DNA from: Ceratorhiza oryzae-sativae
Taxonomy: Eukaryota; Basidiomycota; Agaricomycetes; Cantharellales; Ceratobasidiaceae
Assembly (NCBI GenBank): GCA_030998015.1
Contig: JARWMV010000008.1
Location: forward strand, 124,001-188,000
Reading direction: 5' to 3'
DNA length: 64,000 nucleotides
Positions 45,931-57,959 of the stretch are shown in pieces. The notes beneath the pieces were generated by a model, which made no database searches, was not told the DNA's origin, and saw nothing but the letters and a program-made list of their open reading frames with translations. The position numbers were made by a program, and so were the translations under genes. Every line of letters starts with the position of its first letter. Positions within the stretch are counted from its first letter, which is position 1.

Positions 45931-46582
45931 TCATCTCACTGGGTTCCTTACCCTCTCCACTATTCCTGGTTGGTATGGCGCTATCACGTCCTCCATCCCC
46001 TCGTTATGCCTCCACAGCGTCGGGTTCGTGTTGTACTTGATCCCGAGCGCGCGTGCGGTCATTGCTGTTTCGTACTGCACGTTGGGTGTCTCCGCCCAGT
46101 GCATGTTGTATACGGCACGCTGCAGTGTCCTGCTTAGGGTCCGCACCACTTGCTCTCGATCGGGCTTTGACATAACTAAGTCAGCATCTCGTCTTCCGTG
46201 CCAATGCAATACGACTTACCCAGCGTTCCAGCACCCACTCCACAACCTTGTACAAAATGACATCGTACATCGCCTCTATCTCCCCTCCTACCGAGATTCC
46301 CTTCATGACACGCCCGTCTTTGAGTCACTCCTTGATGCGTCGCCAGCTGGATCACAAGCGGACACTCTTCGGTCCTGCGATCCTAAATATGACCTCGTCC
46401 CACACCCACACCTCTTCAGGTTGCGGGCGACGACAGTAGCTGCGAAAGTACTTGGGCCGGTCGCCGACCAAATAGTGATAAGTGGACTCGAACACGAGCG
46501 AGCACAGGCATCGCACATCTTCTGTCGAGATCGGGAACGCGGGTAACTGGCTCAGACGCGGAAAGCGGAAGCTGGCGAGCAA
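45931..46582 (-). CDS. Hypothetical protein, three exons, 182 residues
   Basis: Minus-strand exons 46582-46366, 46317-46220 and 46164-45931 sum to 549 bases with matching phases. The first gives LCSLVFESTYHYLVGDRPKY and EEVWVWDEVIFRIAGPK. The second gives NGRVMKGISVGGEIEAMYDV and ends VVEWVLERW. The third reads PDREQVVRTLSRTLQRAVYN, then MHWAETPNVQYETAMTARAL. I do not recognise the family. The third exon ends in a short tail (RVRNPVR). A frame change of one base near 45940-45952 would instead continue as EPSEMSEQVKEGREGAAAIG and stop at 45862-45860, which looks the more natural C-terminus. So one base may be missing here. Confidence 0.55.
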
Positions 46583-47811
46583 GCGTATGTGGTGCGCAAG
46601 ACTCGAGAGCTATGGGTGAAACGACCGTGGCGGTGGCGGTTTTATTGGCTCAGATGTGAGCGCCACATCACGCTAAGCTTCTTTCGTTTATTTGATCAAC
46701 GATCGGGCATCATTTTTAATGGAAGAGACTGGGATTCGTAAGCGTCGCTTGGCTTAGTCGACTGCGTGATGCCGCGTATGTGCGGCTTCAGCGCATGGTA
46801 TTCCGGATGTGTCTGGTTGCATGGACCGTCGCATATTACGGGCATGTACACTTCCCGCGCCGCCCGGCCACAGAATGTACGAACCGATTAAAAAAGTATT
46901 GCAAAAAATGCCGCGTTCTCAAATCGTGTGCTCAGGCCCAGCTCTCCCCGAATAAATCAAGCATGTTAGATAGCGAGGGGTCCTCTACTGGATAATGTGC
47001 TTCGGCTAGGGTTGATGTCTTAGGTTGGCCAAAATTGTCTGACCTCGTCGTTCGGGAGCATGAATGCCAAAATTACTAATTTAATTCCTGCGGATCGACG
47101 AGAAACTGCCTGCTATGAATTGTAGAGCTCCCTTATAGTATACGTATTTCACTTTCAACCATATGTTTCTGACTTGCGGTTGAGGAGAAACAGGCCCGAC
47201 AAGTTGCTCAAAAACGTATGGAATCGCGAAAGTTGCAATAATTTTTTAATCGGCTAGTGCGCAGTCACCTGCCTGGGCATCACATGGACACGTGGAGGTG
47301 GTGCCGACACGCGTGGCCTGGCGGCGGATGACGGAAAGGTAATTTGATCAATGCCGAACTTTCCGCGGGGATAACATGCCGTAATCCATAGCGCCACCAA
47401 CCTCAACCCTTCAGCTACATCGACATCCCGTTCTCTAATTCCGCGAGTGTCATTATGCAGCAAATAGCCGGGAATTTTTCCGAATCCAATCACTGTATTA
47501 TATTGCTTGGTCTATTACATATACAAACCGCTTGCATCGAGCTCTGGAGCGCGTCACGGTTAATCCTCCCAACCTTCAAAGCAGGGGTTTAGTTCACGTC
47601 ACGGCATAATGACCAACGTAATTGCAGTTGCTGACTCGTAGTTCGGGTAGCTGTGCACTCTCGTTTCGAGCTTGCTTATGTATCTCCGTTCCTAATTCTT
47701 TTATCATATTCCTGGCCAAGCCCGCACGTTATGCGGGATTCCTCCGGGTACATAACCTCCTGGCTCGGACCCCTTACAAGGCATCTCACCCCTCTCAACA
47801 GCTCAGAAAAC
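46583..47811. other. Intergenic, nothing recognised
   Basis: Short frames only. The right end is the leader of the SNG1-like gene. Confidence 0.4.
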
Positions 47812-49749
47812 ATGTCTGGTGCTCAATCGCCAGCCTCGACGCTCCACAATGCGCCGTTGAGCTCACCACGACAAAGTGGACTATTTCCTAAAACGGACAC
47901 CATGGTGTCACGTGATGCGGCCGCCGAGAAGCAGGAGGAACGTGAAGCAGAAAACACTGACATCCTGCGACCAGCTGAAGGTCCCGGAGCAAGGCCCCCT
48001 GTGCCCGAGAAGTTTGCTCACGATGGTCAGCCCCTATCTTTGTATTCATCGTATGCCTTTCGCTAAAATTATCTATAGTATTTGATCCGAAGATCGCTCA
48101 CTTGCGGGGCATATACATCAAGATCATGGGAATGACACTCGTTCTTACCATCGTCATGATGTGGATATGCTTGCCTGTCTACTGGTAAGTGATTTTAATA
48201 CTCCTGAGCCCGTTTCGGGTCTCACCTCTCAATCACCAGGGGCTCTCTGGCACGAACGGCGTCTCATGCGCCATCTCTCAAGACCTGGGTAGTCGATCAA
48301 GACGGAGGCGAGATCGGCCAGGCGGTAGTTCAGGGGCTGCTGGCAACCACTCAGGTAAGATGGACACGGCTGCTGTTTTGTAGTTCTTGAGCTCACAGAC
48401 GTATTTAGACCGGCACGAAGCAGCATCTGGGGTGGATCCAGATTGATGGTAGCCAAGTCCAAGATGTAGGTGCAGCAATCGTAGATGAACAGGCGTGGGC
48501 CGCTGTAGTTGGTACGCTGATTGCTACCATATTTTTCATTTTTCATTTTTCGATACTAAGATATTTATTGATGTAGTGAACTCTGGCGCAAGTGCACGAC
48601 TGGCAGCCGCACGCGCTGCTGGTGACTCGTTGTACAATCCGAGCTCTGCAGTCACATTTTACTACGCTCAGGCTCGAAATGAACAGGCTGCTGGCTCATA
48701 CATCAACCCGCTGACAACTGCCGCTCTCACTCAGGCAAGTGACAGCTCGTACCACTATTTTACGTTGTCTGACCACCGGTTTTGCATTTAGATTCTTCAA
48801 GCATACAATGCCAAATCAGCTGCCGCATACCTAGCCTCTGTATCCGGTAACGCTACGGCAATCCAGGCTCTTGCATCTGCGCCTCAGACGCTGACTGGTG
48901 GAGCCTGGTGGACGACTCGAAACCTACGACCCTACACGTCAGTGAATGAACTTGCACCAAATTGCACGCGTACTGACCTTGGTTTGATCTCCCAGTGCCC
49001 CAGTCGCGACCGCGATCATGCTCGTCGGCCAGATCTACCTGTGTATTTTTGCCTTCATCATAGTACGTGCCAAGCCGCTATCCTACCTAGTATATGCGCT
49101 GACCCTTGTGTATCAGACGATGACCAACGACTCCGCCCGCGGCATTCTGGGTCCTTTCCTCAAGCTTCGTTCCTACCTCTACCTCCGCATCTTCGTCCCG
49201 CTTGGGATGTACCTTCCTCTCTCGCTCGCCTTCGCCATGGTATCTCTGCCTTTCCACGCTCCGTTCGGGTCCAAGTACACATACGGCGGCGGGTTCTTCC
49301 TGTACTTTGCGTACACTTACATGGGGATGGCGGCGCTGGGACTGGCGACTGAGGCAATGGTGACGATACTGACGCCGCGGTTCATGGCGTTTTTCTTGAT
49401 CCCCCTGATCATTGTGAACGTGTCCGTGGCGACGATGCCATTTGATCTGATGCCATGGTTCTACCAGTACGGGCATGCGTTCCCGGTCTTGTGAGTTCAT
49501 ATATTCCTCTCGCTGGCCGATTCCAGGTCTGACTTGCATCCGTGTTTTAGCAACAACGTACAAGCTGTACGAACTATTCTGTTCGATACCAAAAACCACC
49601 TTGGGCTGAACGCTGGAGTGATACTTGGGTGGTGTGCGCTGAGCATGGTGACGATTCCGCTATTCACGATCCTCATGAGGAGGCGGGATGTAAGAGCGCA
49701 CGAAAAGGCACTAGAGGAGAAGAACGGCGCTGTGATGGGCACTGCATAG
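47812..49749 (+). CDS. SNG1/DUF3533-family multi-pass membrane protein
   Basis: Multi-exon gene from ATG at 47812 (MSGAQSPASTLHNAPLSSPR) to TAG at 49749. A soluble N-terminus is followed by a first TM helix in IYIKIMGMTLVLTIVMMWIC. A large external loop comes next (GSLARTASHAPSLKTWVVDQ, VNSGASARLAAARAAGDSLY, NPSSAVTFYYAQARNEQAAG, LTGGAWWTTRNLRPYT). Five or so TM helices then follow (IMLVGQIYLCIFAFII; YLRIFVPLGMYLPLSLAFAM; FFLYFAYTYMGMAALGLATE; FFLIPLIIVNVSVATMPFDL; LGWCALSMVTIPLFTILM). One TM, a large loop and then a TM cluster is the layout of DUF3533, whose yeast member Sng1 gives nitrosoguanidine resistance and affects plasma-membrane lipid asymmetry. The exact role here is unknown. The gene appears intact. 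Confidence 0.85.
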
Positions 49750-50123
49750 AGTTTTGAACAAGACCCTGGTAGCATAACTTATTTTTTTCTGGGCACTTTG
49801 TTCTTGTCCACTCGTTCGGCTTATATTTTTACGATTTTGTGTCATAAACTTAATAATTAGCAGCGCGCCAAATAGGCAAATAGAATCATCCGAGAAGCAG
49901 CTGTATCCAACATAGCAACATTGGTTCAAATGGTTTGGCTGAAACGAACCTCAGATCCAACTATCACAACATCCGCTCGCATTATACCTCACTTGATGTC
50001 ATCAGCCTAAATACGACTCCATCTACATCAGTGGTAAATCAACTTGATTTCAATGCATATATAAATAATAAGCCATGAGAGATAGTCCAATGATTATAAC
50101 AATAACGAACAGCCAAGTCCATA
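49750..50123. other. Short convergent 3' flanks
   Basis: Between the stop of the SNG1-like gene and the stop of the DUF2235 gene. Nothing recognised. Confidence 0.5.
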
Positions 50124-53100
50124 TCAAGTTTTTTTGAAAAGACGGGAGGGGCCAAGCAACCGCATCCACACCAGAGGCTCTCGTAGTGGATATCCACACT
50201 TTGATCCCTTGTGTCTAGGTTTATCTGTAACAGGGAAATCATAGACGAGATGTTGGTGCCCCGGCTCCTGCATCTCTGGCCGCTCTCGAGTAGGCATCCG
50301 AAGGTGGGTGTGAACAATAGCATGCACGGACATTTTCGAGGGACAGCGTCGGAACTCCAGGTGGTCGACTAGGCGTTTGTACATGGGAGAGTTGCGAAAT
50401 GCGTCTTCAGGCTCCAAAGTTAAGCCTTGCAGTGTAGGGAAAGTAATGTTGTCATGCGGGATGTCCACGAGTTTCTCGAGCTGGTTCTGGTGTAGAATCG
50501 CGCTCTAAGTGTGTTGTTCTCATAATTGCAAAAGCAGAAATCCCACTCACGAGCATCCAGAGAAAACTAATTTTCCAAAGCTCTCCCCCTTGTCTGCTGC
50601 CACCAATATCGCATGTTGATCCAGCAAACCAGACCTTCACTTATCAGAGCAGAAGGTAAAAACCAACAACAAAAATGCCTTACCTCTTGCAGATTCGAGA
50701 CGGACTCTCGTTTGAGCCGGACGGGTATCCTGCTGCGATGGTTCTCATGCAATGCACATGCGTGAAATGCATGCTCAATATTCGTCGAGTTCCTGAAACA
50801 ATATCCCATTTCAGATGCCCCCTCTTGGATAGCGCTCGTTTGATATACTTACATAGTTTCCTTGATTGATGGAATGCTGTCTTCAGAGAAGTACTGTACG
50901 GAAGAGGTTAAGCACAGCATTATTGAGGATAGCACTAATGCTTCACCGAGTAGTTTGTATCCCAAGCCCCGAGACATCTTAAATAATGTGTCAGCAACAG
51001 AAAAAAGTATCCAGGCTTGCATAGACTTCAAGCTAACCTCACCGACACAAACTCTTTCCCTATAAGCTTTGAGAGGTCACCTCCAACTCGCTGAAATACG
51101 GCCCTTGGTATTCTTTTTTGGACGCCCAGTCGACCCTGATTCAAGCGCAAGGATCAGGTCCACACCACCAACGTGCACGAACAACCATCCTCACCAGAAC
51201 GAACGCGAGTTTCCGTACCACTACGGCTCCCGAAGAATATCCAAAAAGGCTAGAACATATACAAAAAAGTAAGCTGATGCATCGTCTGGGTGTGGGGTGC
51301 TTCAACATACTAGATCTTGTCACCCGGTCGATACTCTGCTGATAAGCGCATGTAGGCACGACCGACCCCTTTATAGGCTCCTCAATTTTGGCCGCTGTTG
51401 ATGTGTAAAAGGAGAGAAGTTACTCACAAATATCATGATGCTCAATCACGTCCTTTTCCCAACGAGCCTTCTTTGGCCCCTTAAACATGCCGGGCATATA
51501 TAAACATATTCTTGCCGGCGAGACTGACAACTGCCCAGCATTTGTCTCCAGACGATGCAATCGAATTGCCGAGGAAGCCAATTGGTCTATTAGAAAGTAA
51601 TATTGTGAGCAGTCTCTGCCTGCATAATCACAATAAACCTACAGAGCTTCCATACGTTCGATTGAGCAGCTAAACCAACGTTAGATTTATAGACACTGCC
51701 AGTTGATCCACTCACATCCTTCCACCCTCCCATCTGTTACTTCGGCGTCGCAGAAAATCATGATATCTATGCTTCGATCGCGGGCTTTGGAAGTTTCTGG
51801 AAACAACGAAGTATCAAACGAGAGTGAGCGCTCGCTTCGGGTTTGCGGCCCTTGCTCTTGCTCTTCAATAGCGGGCTGAGCAGGAGAACTCGAGTCAAGA
51901 TTACATGGAAGACTCTTAGGCGTGAGAACCGTGGATTCATGTAACATGCGCTCGAATGAAGCTTTCTCCGGAGCCATATATTCAATCTGACGCTGAATAA
52001 CTTGAGCCTTCAGAGTCATCAGGGCCTGGATAATTATATTTCAGCAAGTGGCACGGTGCCGATCGGCTCGGAACTCACCGTCATGTGCGCTTGCTTCATC
52101 CTTTCCAGAGCACCGCAGAACGTAACGCAACTTTTCGAGACCGGCCCGATCCAACCAAACTCGTCTATACACCGTTTCATATCCCTGTCCTGGCGAGCCG
52201 CGGACTGCAAATACAATACCGACTCGTGGATGTTGTATTTGAGGGCCTTGCCGCCGTTTGGAGCAAAAGGTGGTCGCCGCATTGGATCCCGACGCACGAT
52301 TCCACCTCCCACTAGCGGATCCCGGGCGCATTCATTGGTGGGTAGGAATGACTTCAACCTAATTGCCCGAGGATATATCATCTCGTATCTGGGTAGCTTT
52401 GCTATTTTCTTCATCTCTCCCTGGACAATATATGGATCTAGTGCCCATGGAAGGCTATTATTAAATACTTACGATCATCCATAGCAGACTAACGTCCGGT
52501 AGGTCCGTGTTGCTATACCCCCCGCCACCCACGTCCGAATGCGAGCCGGGAAACCATATCTGCTCAAAGTTTCCATCGTGCCTAGGGACGCTTTATTTTG
52601 CACTCATACCTCTTTCAAATCGGTTACTTGATTCGGTTCGAACAGTGTAACATTGAATAACCCCCTGTTTTCGTGGAGCGCTACCGCGTGAAAGACGTGC
52701 TTAACGTTTGACGGGAGGCTGAAAACCGTGATCAGCGATTTACATACGTGTAAGGAAGGACTCCACTCTTACTCAGTATCAGGGATACCAAATAAATTCG
52801 GTTTCAGTCGAAGTGTAAGGGGGTTATATATCGCGCCTGGCACAACCATACAATCAGCACATCGCAATTTGAGAGTGCTATATGATAACGAACCAACGGT
52901 GTCCCAGACCCCGATGCATCTATCAAGCAATCGGATGAATACCAACATCCTATAAACATGATCATTGATATGAGGGCGTACTTGATAGGTACCTGGCTCT
53001 GATACGCGTTGATATTCTCACAAATAGGCTTTTCGAACCACCCCCATCGGGTGTGGAGCTCATCCTTTGGTGTGTCCAGTCCAATCCGTGACTGCGAATG

Positions 53101-53840
53101 TATTTATATGCAAGACAAGTAATTAGTTTAACACACTCACAATAAGACTCGCCACTTTGCGAGCGACATAAGCACCTCTGGAGTAGCCAAAGAGCCTGTC
53201 CATGAATGAGATGCTGTTGAAACACGATCACGAGAAAAGATTCGACGCACCATATGCTATCTCCTGGTCGATAATGCTCTCTTATGTATGCGTAAGCTGA
53301 GGTGACCATTCCAACTATCGAGACGTTGAATCTCTTCTAGTGATTGGATCCCGACGTAGGCTTAGACATACCTGCAGCCGCTCCAAATAACTGCACTAAC
53401 AAACTTGAAATTCCTTTTCCGCCCGATCCGATCCCCGGGATATAGAGTAAATTTCGCCTGGTGCCGTTTTTGCCATCGGCGCTATCTGTTAACATGTATT
53501 GATCTAAAGACCATATCCGTTGGCTACGTCAATGTAAGACAAAGATAGCAGCCGCTAGGAAACTTACAAAGACGCCAGACATTTGTCGCTCGTTCTGCGT
53601 AGTTCGTCGTATGTTAGCTCGCCAATCGACCCAAAAGTATGAGATAATTTACTCGCCATCGGATCGACCATCCTTGCCTGTACCGTCGCAAAACACCATA
53701 ATATCCCTGGGCTGTGTTGGTGGTGCCCTAGGAGGGGAAGGCTCCAGAGTGTCCGACGCGTTCATAGTGAACGGATCCGGATGCAGAGGGGGGGGGCATT
53801 GGTGTCGAAGTAGCAAGCGGATGACCGAGCTTATGAGCAA
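50124..53840 (-). CDS. Tandem two-domain DUF2235 (alpha/beta hydrolase-like) protein
   Basis: Many short exons on the minus strand. Domain A (53840 to about 52400) has DIMVFCDGTGKDGRSDGE, NVWRL, LLYIPGIGSGGKG, YIREHYRPGDSIW joined to LFGYSRGAYVARKVASLI (the GxSxG nucleophile), CIGVWDTVGSLS, HVFHAVALHENRGLF and WFPGSHSDVGGGG with SLLWMI. These are the DUF2235 hallmarks. A helical linker continues without a stop (HMT|gtgagt...tccag|ALMTLKAQVIQRQIEYM) into domain B (about 51800-50124). Domain B repeats the order with IDIMIFCDAEVTDGRVEG, NVWKL, YRPGDKIY joined to LFGYSSGAVVVRKL, CLGAWDT, FHACALHENH and VWFAGSTCDIGG with FLWML. B lost the DGT of the first motif and the His of GSHSD, so it is probably inactive. 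DUF2235 is related to bacterial phospholipase effectors (Tle1 type). Exon edges are approximate. Confidence 0.8.
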
Positions 53841-55603
53841 CGCGGTGAACTATTCTAGACCGAGATGCGAGTCTGGGCCTAAGAAGGGGCTCCTGCTCTC
53901 CGTCAGGGCAATTGCAAGTTGCGTTAAGTGGGTCCCTCATGTGGACATCCCACATGGACAGTTGGCAAGGAGAAAAGGATCCCCACTCTCAGAATGAATC
54001 AGGATGTTTCATTCAACGATGGTGGTCCCTCACTGTGCACGCTTAGGCCCATAAAAAGTGATATGTCGCTGCAGAATCCACCAGAGCCTAGGTTCACAAT
54101 CAGGATTAACGGCTACGCAAGGCAACGGGTGATCATCCCACGTTAGATCGTTCCGGCCGATCCGAGTAGAAATCCCACCAAATCCGGACGATTGCGCGTG
54201 GGTCGCCGACACTGGTACGGTCACAGCCCACCGGATTCTTACTTAATCTGCCGGTTGCAGAGTTGGAGAGTCACAGTTTTGTGATACCTTTCTGAAGGGT
54301 GGCTGGGAAAAGGTGGGACACGAGTGATTCACAGTGGCGCAAGCAGGGAGAATGTTTCATCTCCCTTGGTCGCAAGGGTTTTAATCATGATGTGATGACA
54401 GCTCAACGATCCTAGGACAGACACAAATGACGAAAACCCAATCGGCGTCGCCGGTACCTGTATTCTCGAGCGACAGATGCATAGACGAAACGTCAGAGCA
54501 GGCAGCAGGTTCGAGGCACAAGAATGACATAGCACCACCCGCGACCTCATGCGGGCATCGGATCCGCCTCCAAGGCACCACCGACGGGAATGAGCACTCT
54601 TTGGGACTAGCCGAACATATTCTGCAGCCCTAAGTTTTAGTAAAATCACAAAACGTTCAGTCGGAGCTCTCCCAGTGATGGCCACCAAAGGCCAGAGGCG
54701 GATTAAAGGCTCACGTGACACTGCCTCATCCTGCCGCTGATGTCGCTCAGCATTCACAACCGAATTACCCAGATTATGCCAAGACTGGTCCCGTATGAAA
54801 CGGATCAGGGAACAGCCATACGAATTTTTTGATTATTATTCAAGTTGCACATCATTGGCGACTTGATTTGAGTACCAGACCAAATCCTGACCCGTTCGTT
54901 GGGGATGACTGGCTTCGCACTTGTATGATCATTCACCGCGAATCGAGTTAAGCCTAGAATATCCCTTGGGTTAAAGAAGCGTAGATACTTCTTTTTAGGT
55001 AGCTCAGATTGCCAGTAAGTAGAGGGATCAGGTTCACCTCTACCTACACTTCTCAGTGCTACGATTACAGGGGCTTTGATAGACGTTAGTCTCTTGAACC
55101 CCCAGGGCGCAAGCACATATTTCCCAAGAACAGCCGTTGTCATTCTCGAATCGGAAACGGAAAAACGGCAGAAAACACTACATTAGTAAGCCCACAGAAA
55201 GTTCTCATAAGCCGAGTATATTTCGATTTAGACAATGGTCCAGTGACGAGTCATCATACGTCCACAATGCCATCAAAGGCAAGGATGCAGGAGGAGTACA
55301 CAGTGACCATAATCCTCGCAACACTCTGATGTATGATAGTATTAAGTCAACAGAACTACTCGTACTTAGTCTGCACACGCACCTGGCAGTGAGTCACATG
55401 CTCCTGGGGTGCACAAATCTAGGAACAAGCTACATAAAATAATAAAACACACCGAGGAACACCTATATGCGAGTACCATTGAAGAGACTGGATTTTGGTC
55501 AAGGTGCACGGTCGAACCGAATCCAATGCTAATTGATAACATTAATAAATAATTATGTGCCCACATAATAGTCCGAAACCCACCCAAAAATAATAGAAGT
55601 ACT
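53841..55603. other. Intergenic, nothing recognised
   Basis: Frames such as 54805-55143 (minus, 112 codons) and 54329-54757 (minus) have no recognisable content and no supporting splice context. A G-run lies near 53791. Confidence 0.4.
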
Positions 55604-56653
55604 TCAAATACCATATACTCCAAATGTCCCCCGAAATGTTACTATGAGATATGACACCTCGTGCAGATTCATCGTGGGGTTCTGCAGGCATCTTCCACAT
55701 CGCTGGTGGGTGCTGGAGATGAAGGCGGTGGGCTGCCAAATCAATTGGGCTTTGACAGTGACCTTTGGCATTAGTCGCGGCCAAAGAGGCGCGTGGAGGG
55801 TACAGAGAGAATCATGAGGGAGGGGGATATTATGCGATGAATAGGACGACATTGAGACCACAATAGGTGCCAGCAGCGCTGTGAACAGGGAGAGGCTGGC
55901 AGTCTGAGCAACGCCCTCAGCGCCGGCAGGGTGAGGGTGGGTGGAGGATGGATGCAAATGGGAATAAAAACACTTCAAACTAGCGACGCCGTCGTCGATG
56001 CACCAGTTGGCAAAAGGACCGTCATACAGCGCATTGTGCACATCTAGATGCACGCTGGAGGTTGAGGGGGTACCGTTCCCCCAACCGTGTATGAACGGAG
56101 TAGAGGACTGCTGTACGTGTTGTTCCAGCGGGACTACATACGATAGTACGTCGGTTGCGATCTGCACCCAGAAGAGGCCATAGAGAACACTGAGATACTG
56201 AGAAGACTAATCACAGGGCCATTCCACGTCAGCGTATGGTGGAAGGTAGCGACGACGAACGCTTACTGTGTTACAGCAGTCGAAAGAGCAGCGGGCAGCC
56301 AGGCACATCCCATCAGAGCACCGAAGAGTGGCGAGGCAATCGGATGCCAGCCGAATCCTTTCGAAAAGCTCGAGGGAGGTGGTGGTCGGTGACAGACTCG
56401 AAGTCCCCCCCCCCTGAGATTTTATACCTGCTTCTGGGCCAAAAAGAGCTCGGGCATGAGCGATGAGCAAGGCTGCTCCAGCGCATACACTCACGTGACA
56501 TCCTCGGATCGTCCAAATGAGGGAAGTGATCTGCATGAACAGACCGTGCTGCACAGAGATCTGCCCAGGTTTCGTAACTATGCCAGGCTCCGAATTCGGC
56601 TGCTGATTGTACCATAATCCCCTACAGATTAGCTGGTCGGACTGCCATTGCAC
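55604..56653 (-). CDS. Uncertain multi-exon membrane protein
   Basis: Minus-strand stretches join through plausible introns into hydrophobic, protein-like sequence. GLWYNQQPNSEPGIVTKPGQ with FMQITSLIWTIRG lies near 56640-56510. PIASPLFGALMGCAWLPAAL lies near 56340-56280. After an intron (gtaagc...gattag) comes SQYLSVLYGLFWVQIATDVL with SYVVPLEQHVQQ at about 56205-56115. Downstream, 56110-55970 reads in frame, but the frame beyond is unclear and several alternatives exist to 55604. The helices suggest an integral membrane protein, possibly a seven-helix receptor-like one, but I recognise no family. Further minus-strand exons up to about 57800 may belong to it. Ends are guesses. Confidence 0.35.
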
Positions 56654-57959
56654 GACCGCATGCCTAGCCTAGATCCCCTTGTGGTTCAACGGTCCATTGT
56701 CCCAATGACCTCGGTTTCTCGGATGGGCGAAAGAGGTGGAATATAATTTAATTTTGTACTTTATTGAAAAATATGGGTACATGAACGAGGATCATTGCTC
56801 TCTCCCTGACCAGGTTTTGGCTGACTAGGGATCGAAACACAAAGGAAATTGATCACCTCGCCAAGAATCACATTTCACATTGTCACATACTTCCTGTGAA
56901 TTCACCAAAACATAGTCTCTTCGACGGACTGAGGACATGCGACGAATCGCAGGAGCCAAAGTTCGCTGCCCGGACAAGCGTATAGGAATGGATCCAAGGA
57001 CAGAGTATGGAATATCATGCGTCTAGCATAATTGCGCTTCTGAAAGAATACAAGGACATACAATAGAGGTAGGTTCAAACATACGAGGAGTCAGACCCGT
57101 TGGGTTGAGTTGCGAAGCACCTGGGAATCGCAATAGCATCGCCCAGCCGCCAAGTCTTGAACGTGATGCCAGCACCGCTTGCTCATATTGGAGTAGCTCC
57201 AGAGAAATGCAACACTCATACAACATGCCTTTACTATGAGTGTTTCTGGACAACTGCTTCAATATCTGCTCGGTTTCGCATTATTGACACCCTCTCCAGA
57301 CTCGTATACTTTTTATCAACCCCAAACCCGACCAGCCTCTGTCGTAGTGCATACGTACCGAGTAATGTCTCAGAATGCCCACGCAATACTTCCTCTTATC
57401 GTCATGTCAGACGCAACCAAGGCGCATATACATTGCTCCAATGGGATGATGAATTGGTTTTGAGCCGATCCAACATGCCACTCATAGGCGATTTTGATAT
57501 TGCTCACCATGACAAACGATCGCCGGGATGCCGAGGTCGAATGCAAGAGCTGCAACCACACTGTAAACCATCTCGCCCGGACCTCTCGCATGATGTTTTC
57601 CTTGTCCCCTTGAAGACAGTCCGCTACCGAGCTTTTATCCTGTGCCGCGATAATATAGCTCGGCGAGCTCGTTCAACACTGCCAGCGGTTCATTCATCAC
57701 CATCCGCAGCAGTATCAGGTGGGGAACCTGCTCCCAATGGACCAAGCCCATCCCGGTGATCGCCAGACAACTGCGGCTCGAGAACCGAGGTCGCAAAAGA
57801 GACGAGAGGCCCACCACGTGTTGTAAAGCTCCCCGGCGACTGTGGCAGTTGGCCCGGCTAGCCGCGACCGTTTTTCACACACACGTTCTCGTCAACCGTG
57901 CTTGGTCGGGCCGCATTGCAAAGCGATCGAGGCCCTCGGCGGTTTATGATGATAAGTGC
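56654..57959. other. Unresolved region, possibly further minus-strand exons
   Basis: Open stretches exist on both strands, including a plus-strand frame at 57157-57759 and minus-strand pieces at 57370-57591 and 57635-57817. None has a recognisable domain. They could be the 5' part of the membrane-protein gene to the left, or chance. Confidence 0.3.

Noticed and set aside
54805..55143. A 112-codon minus-strand frame beginning MTTAVLGKYVLAPW
   Set aside because: No recognisable family or splice context; possible but unsupported.
57157..57759. A 200-codon plus-strand frame
   Set aside because: No domain or signal, and minus-strand frames overlap it with equal plausibility; left as unresolved sequence.
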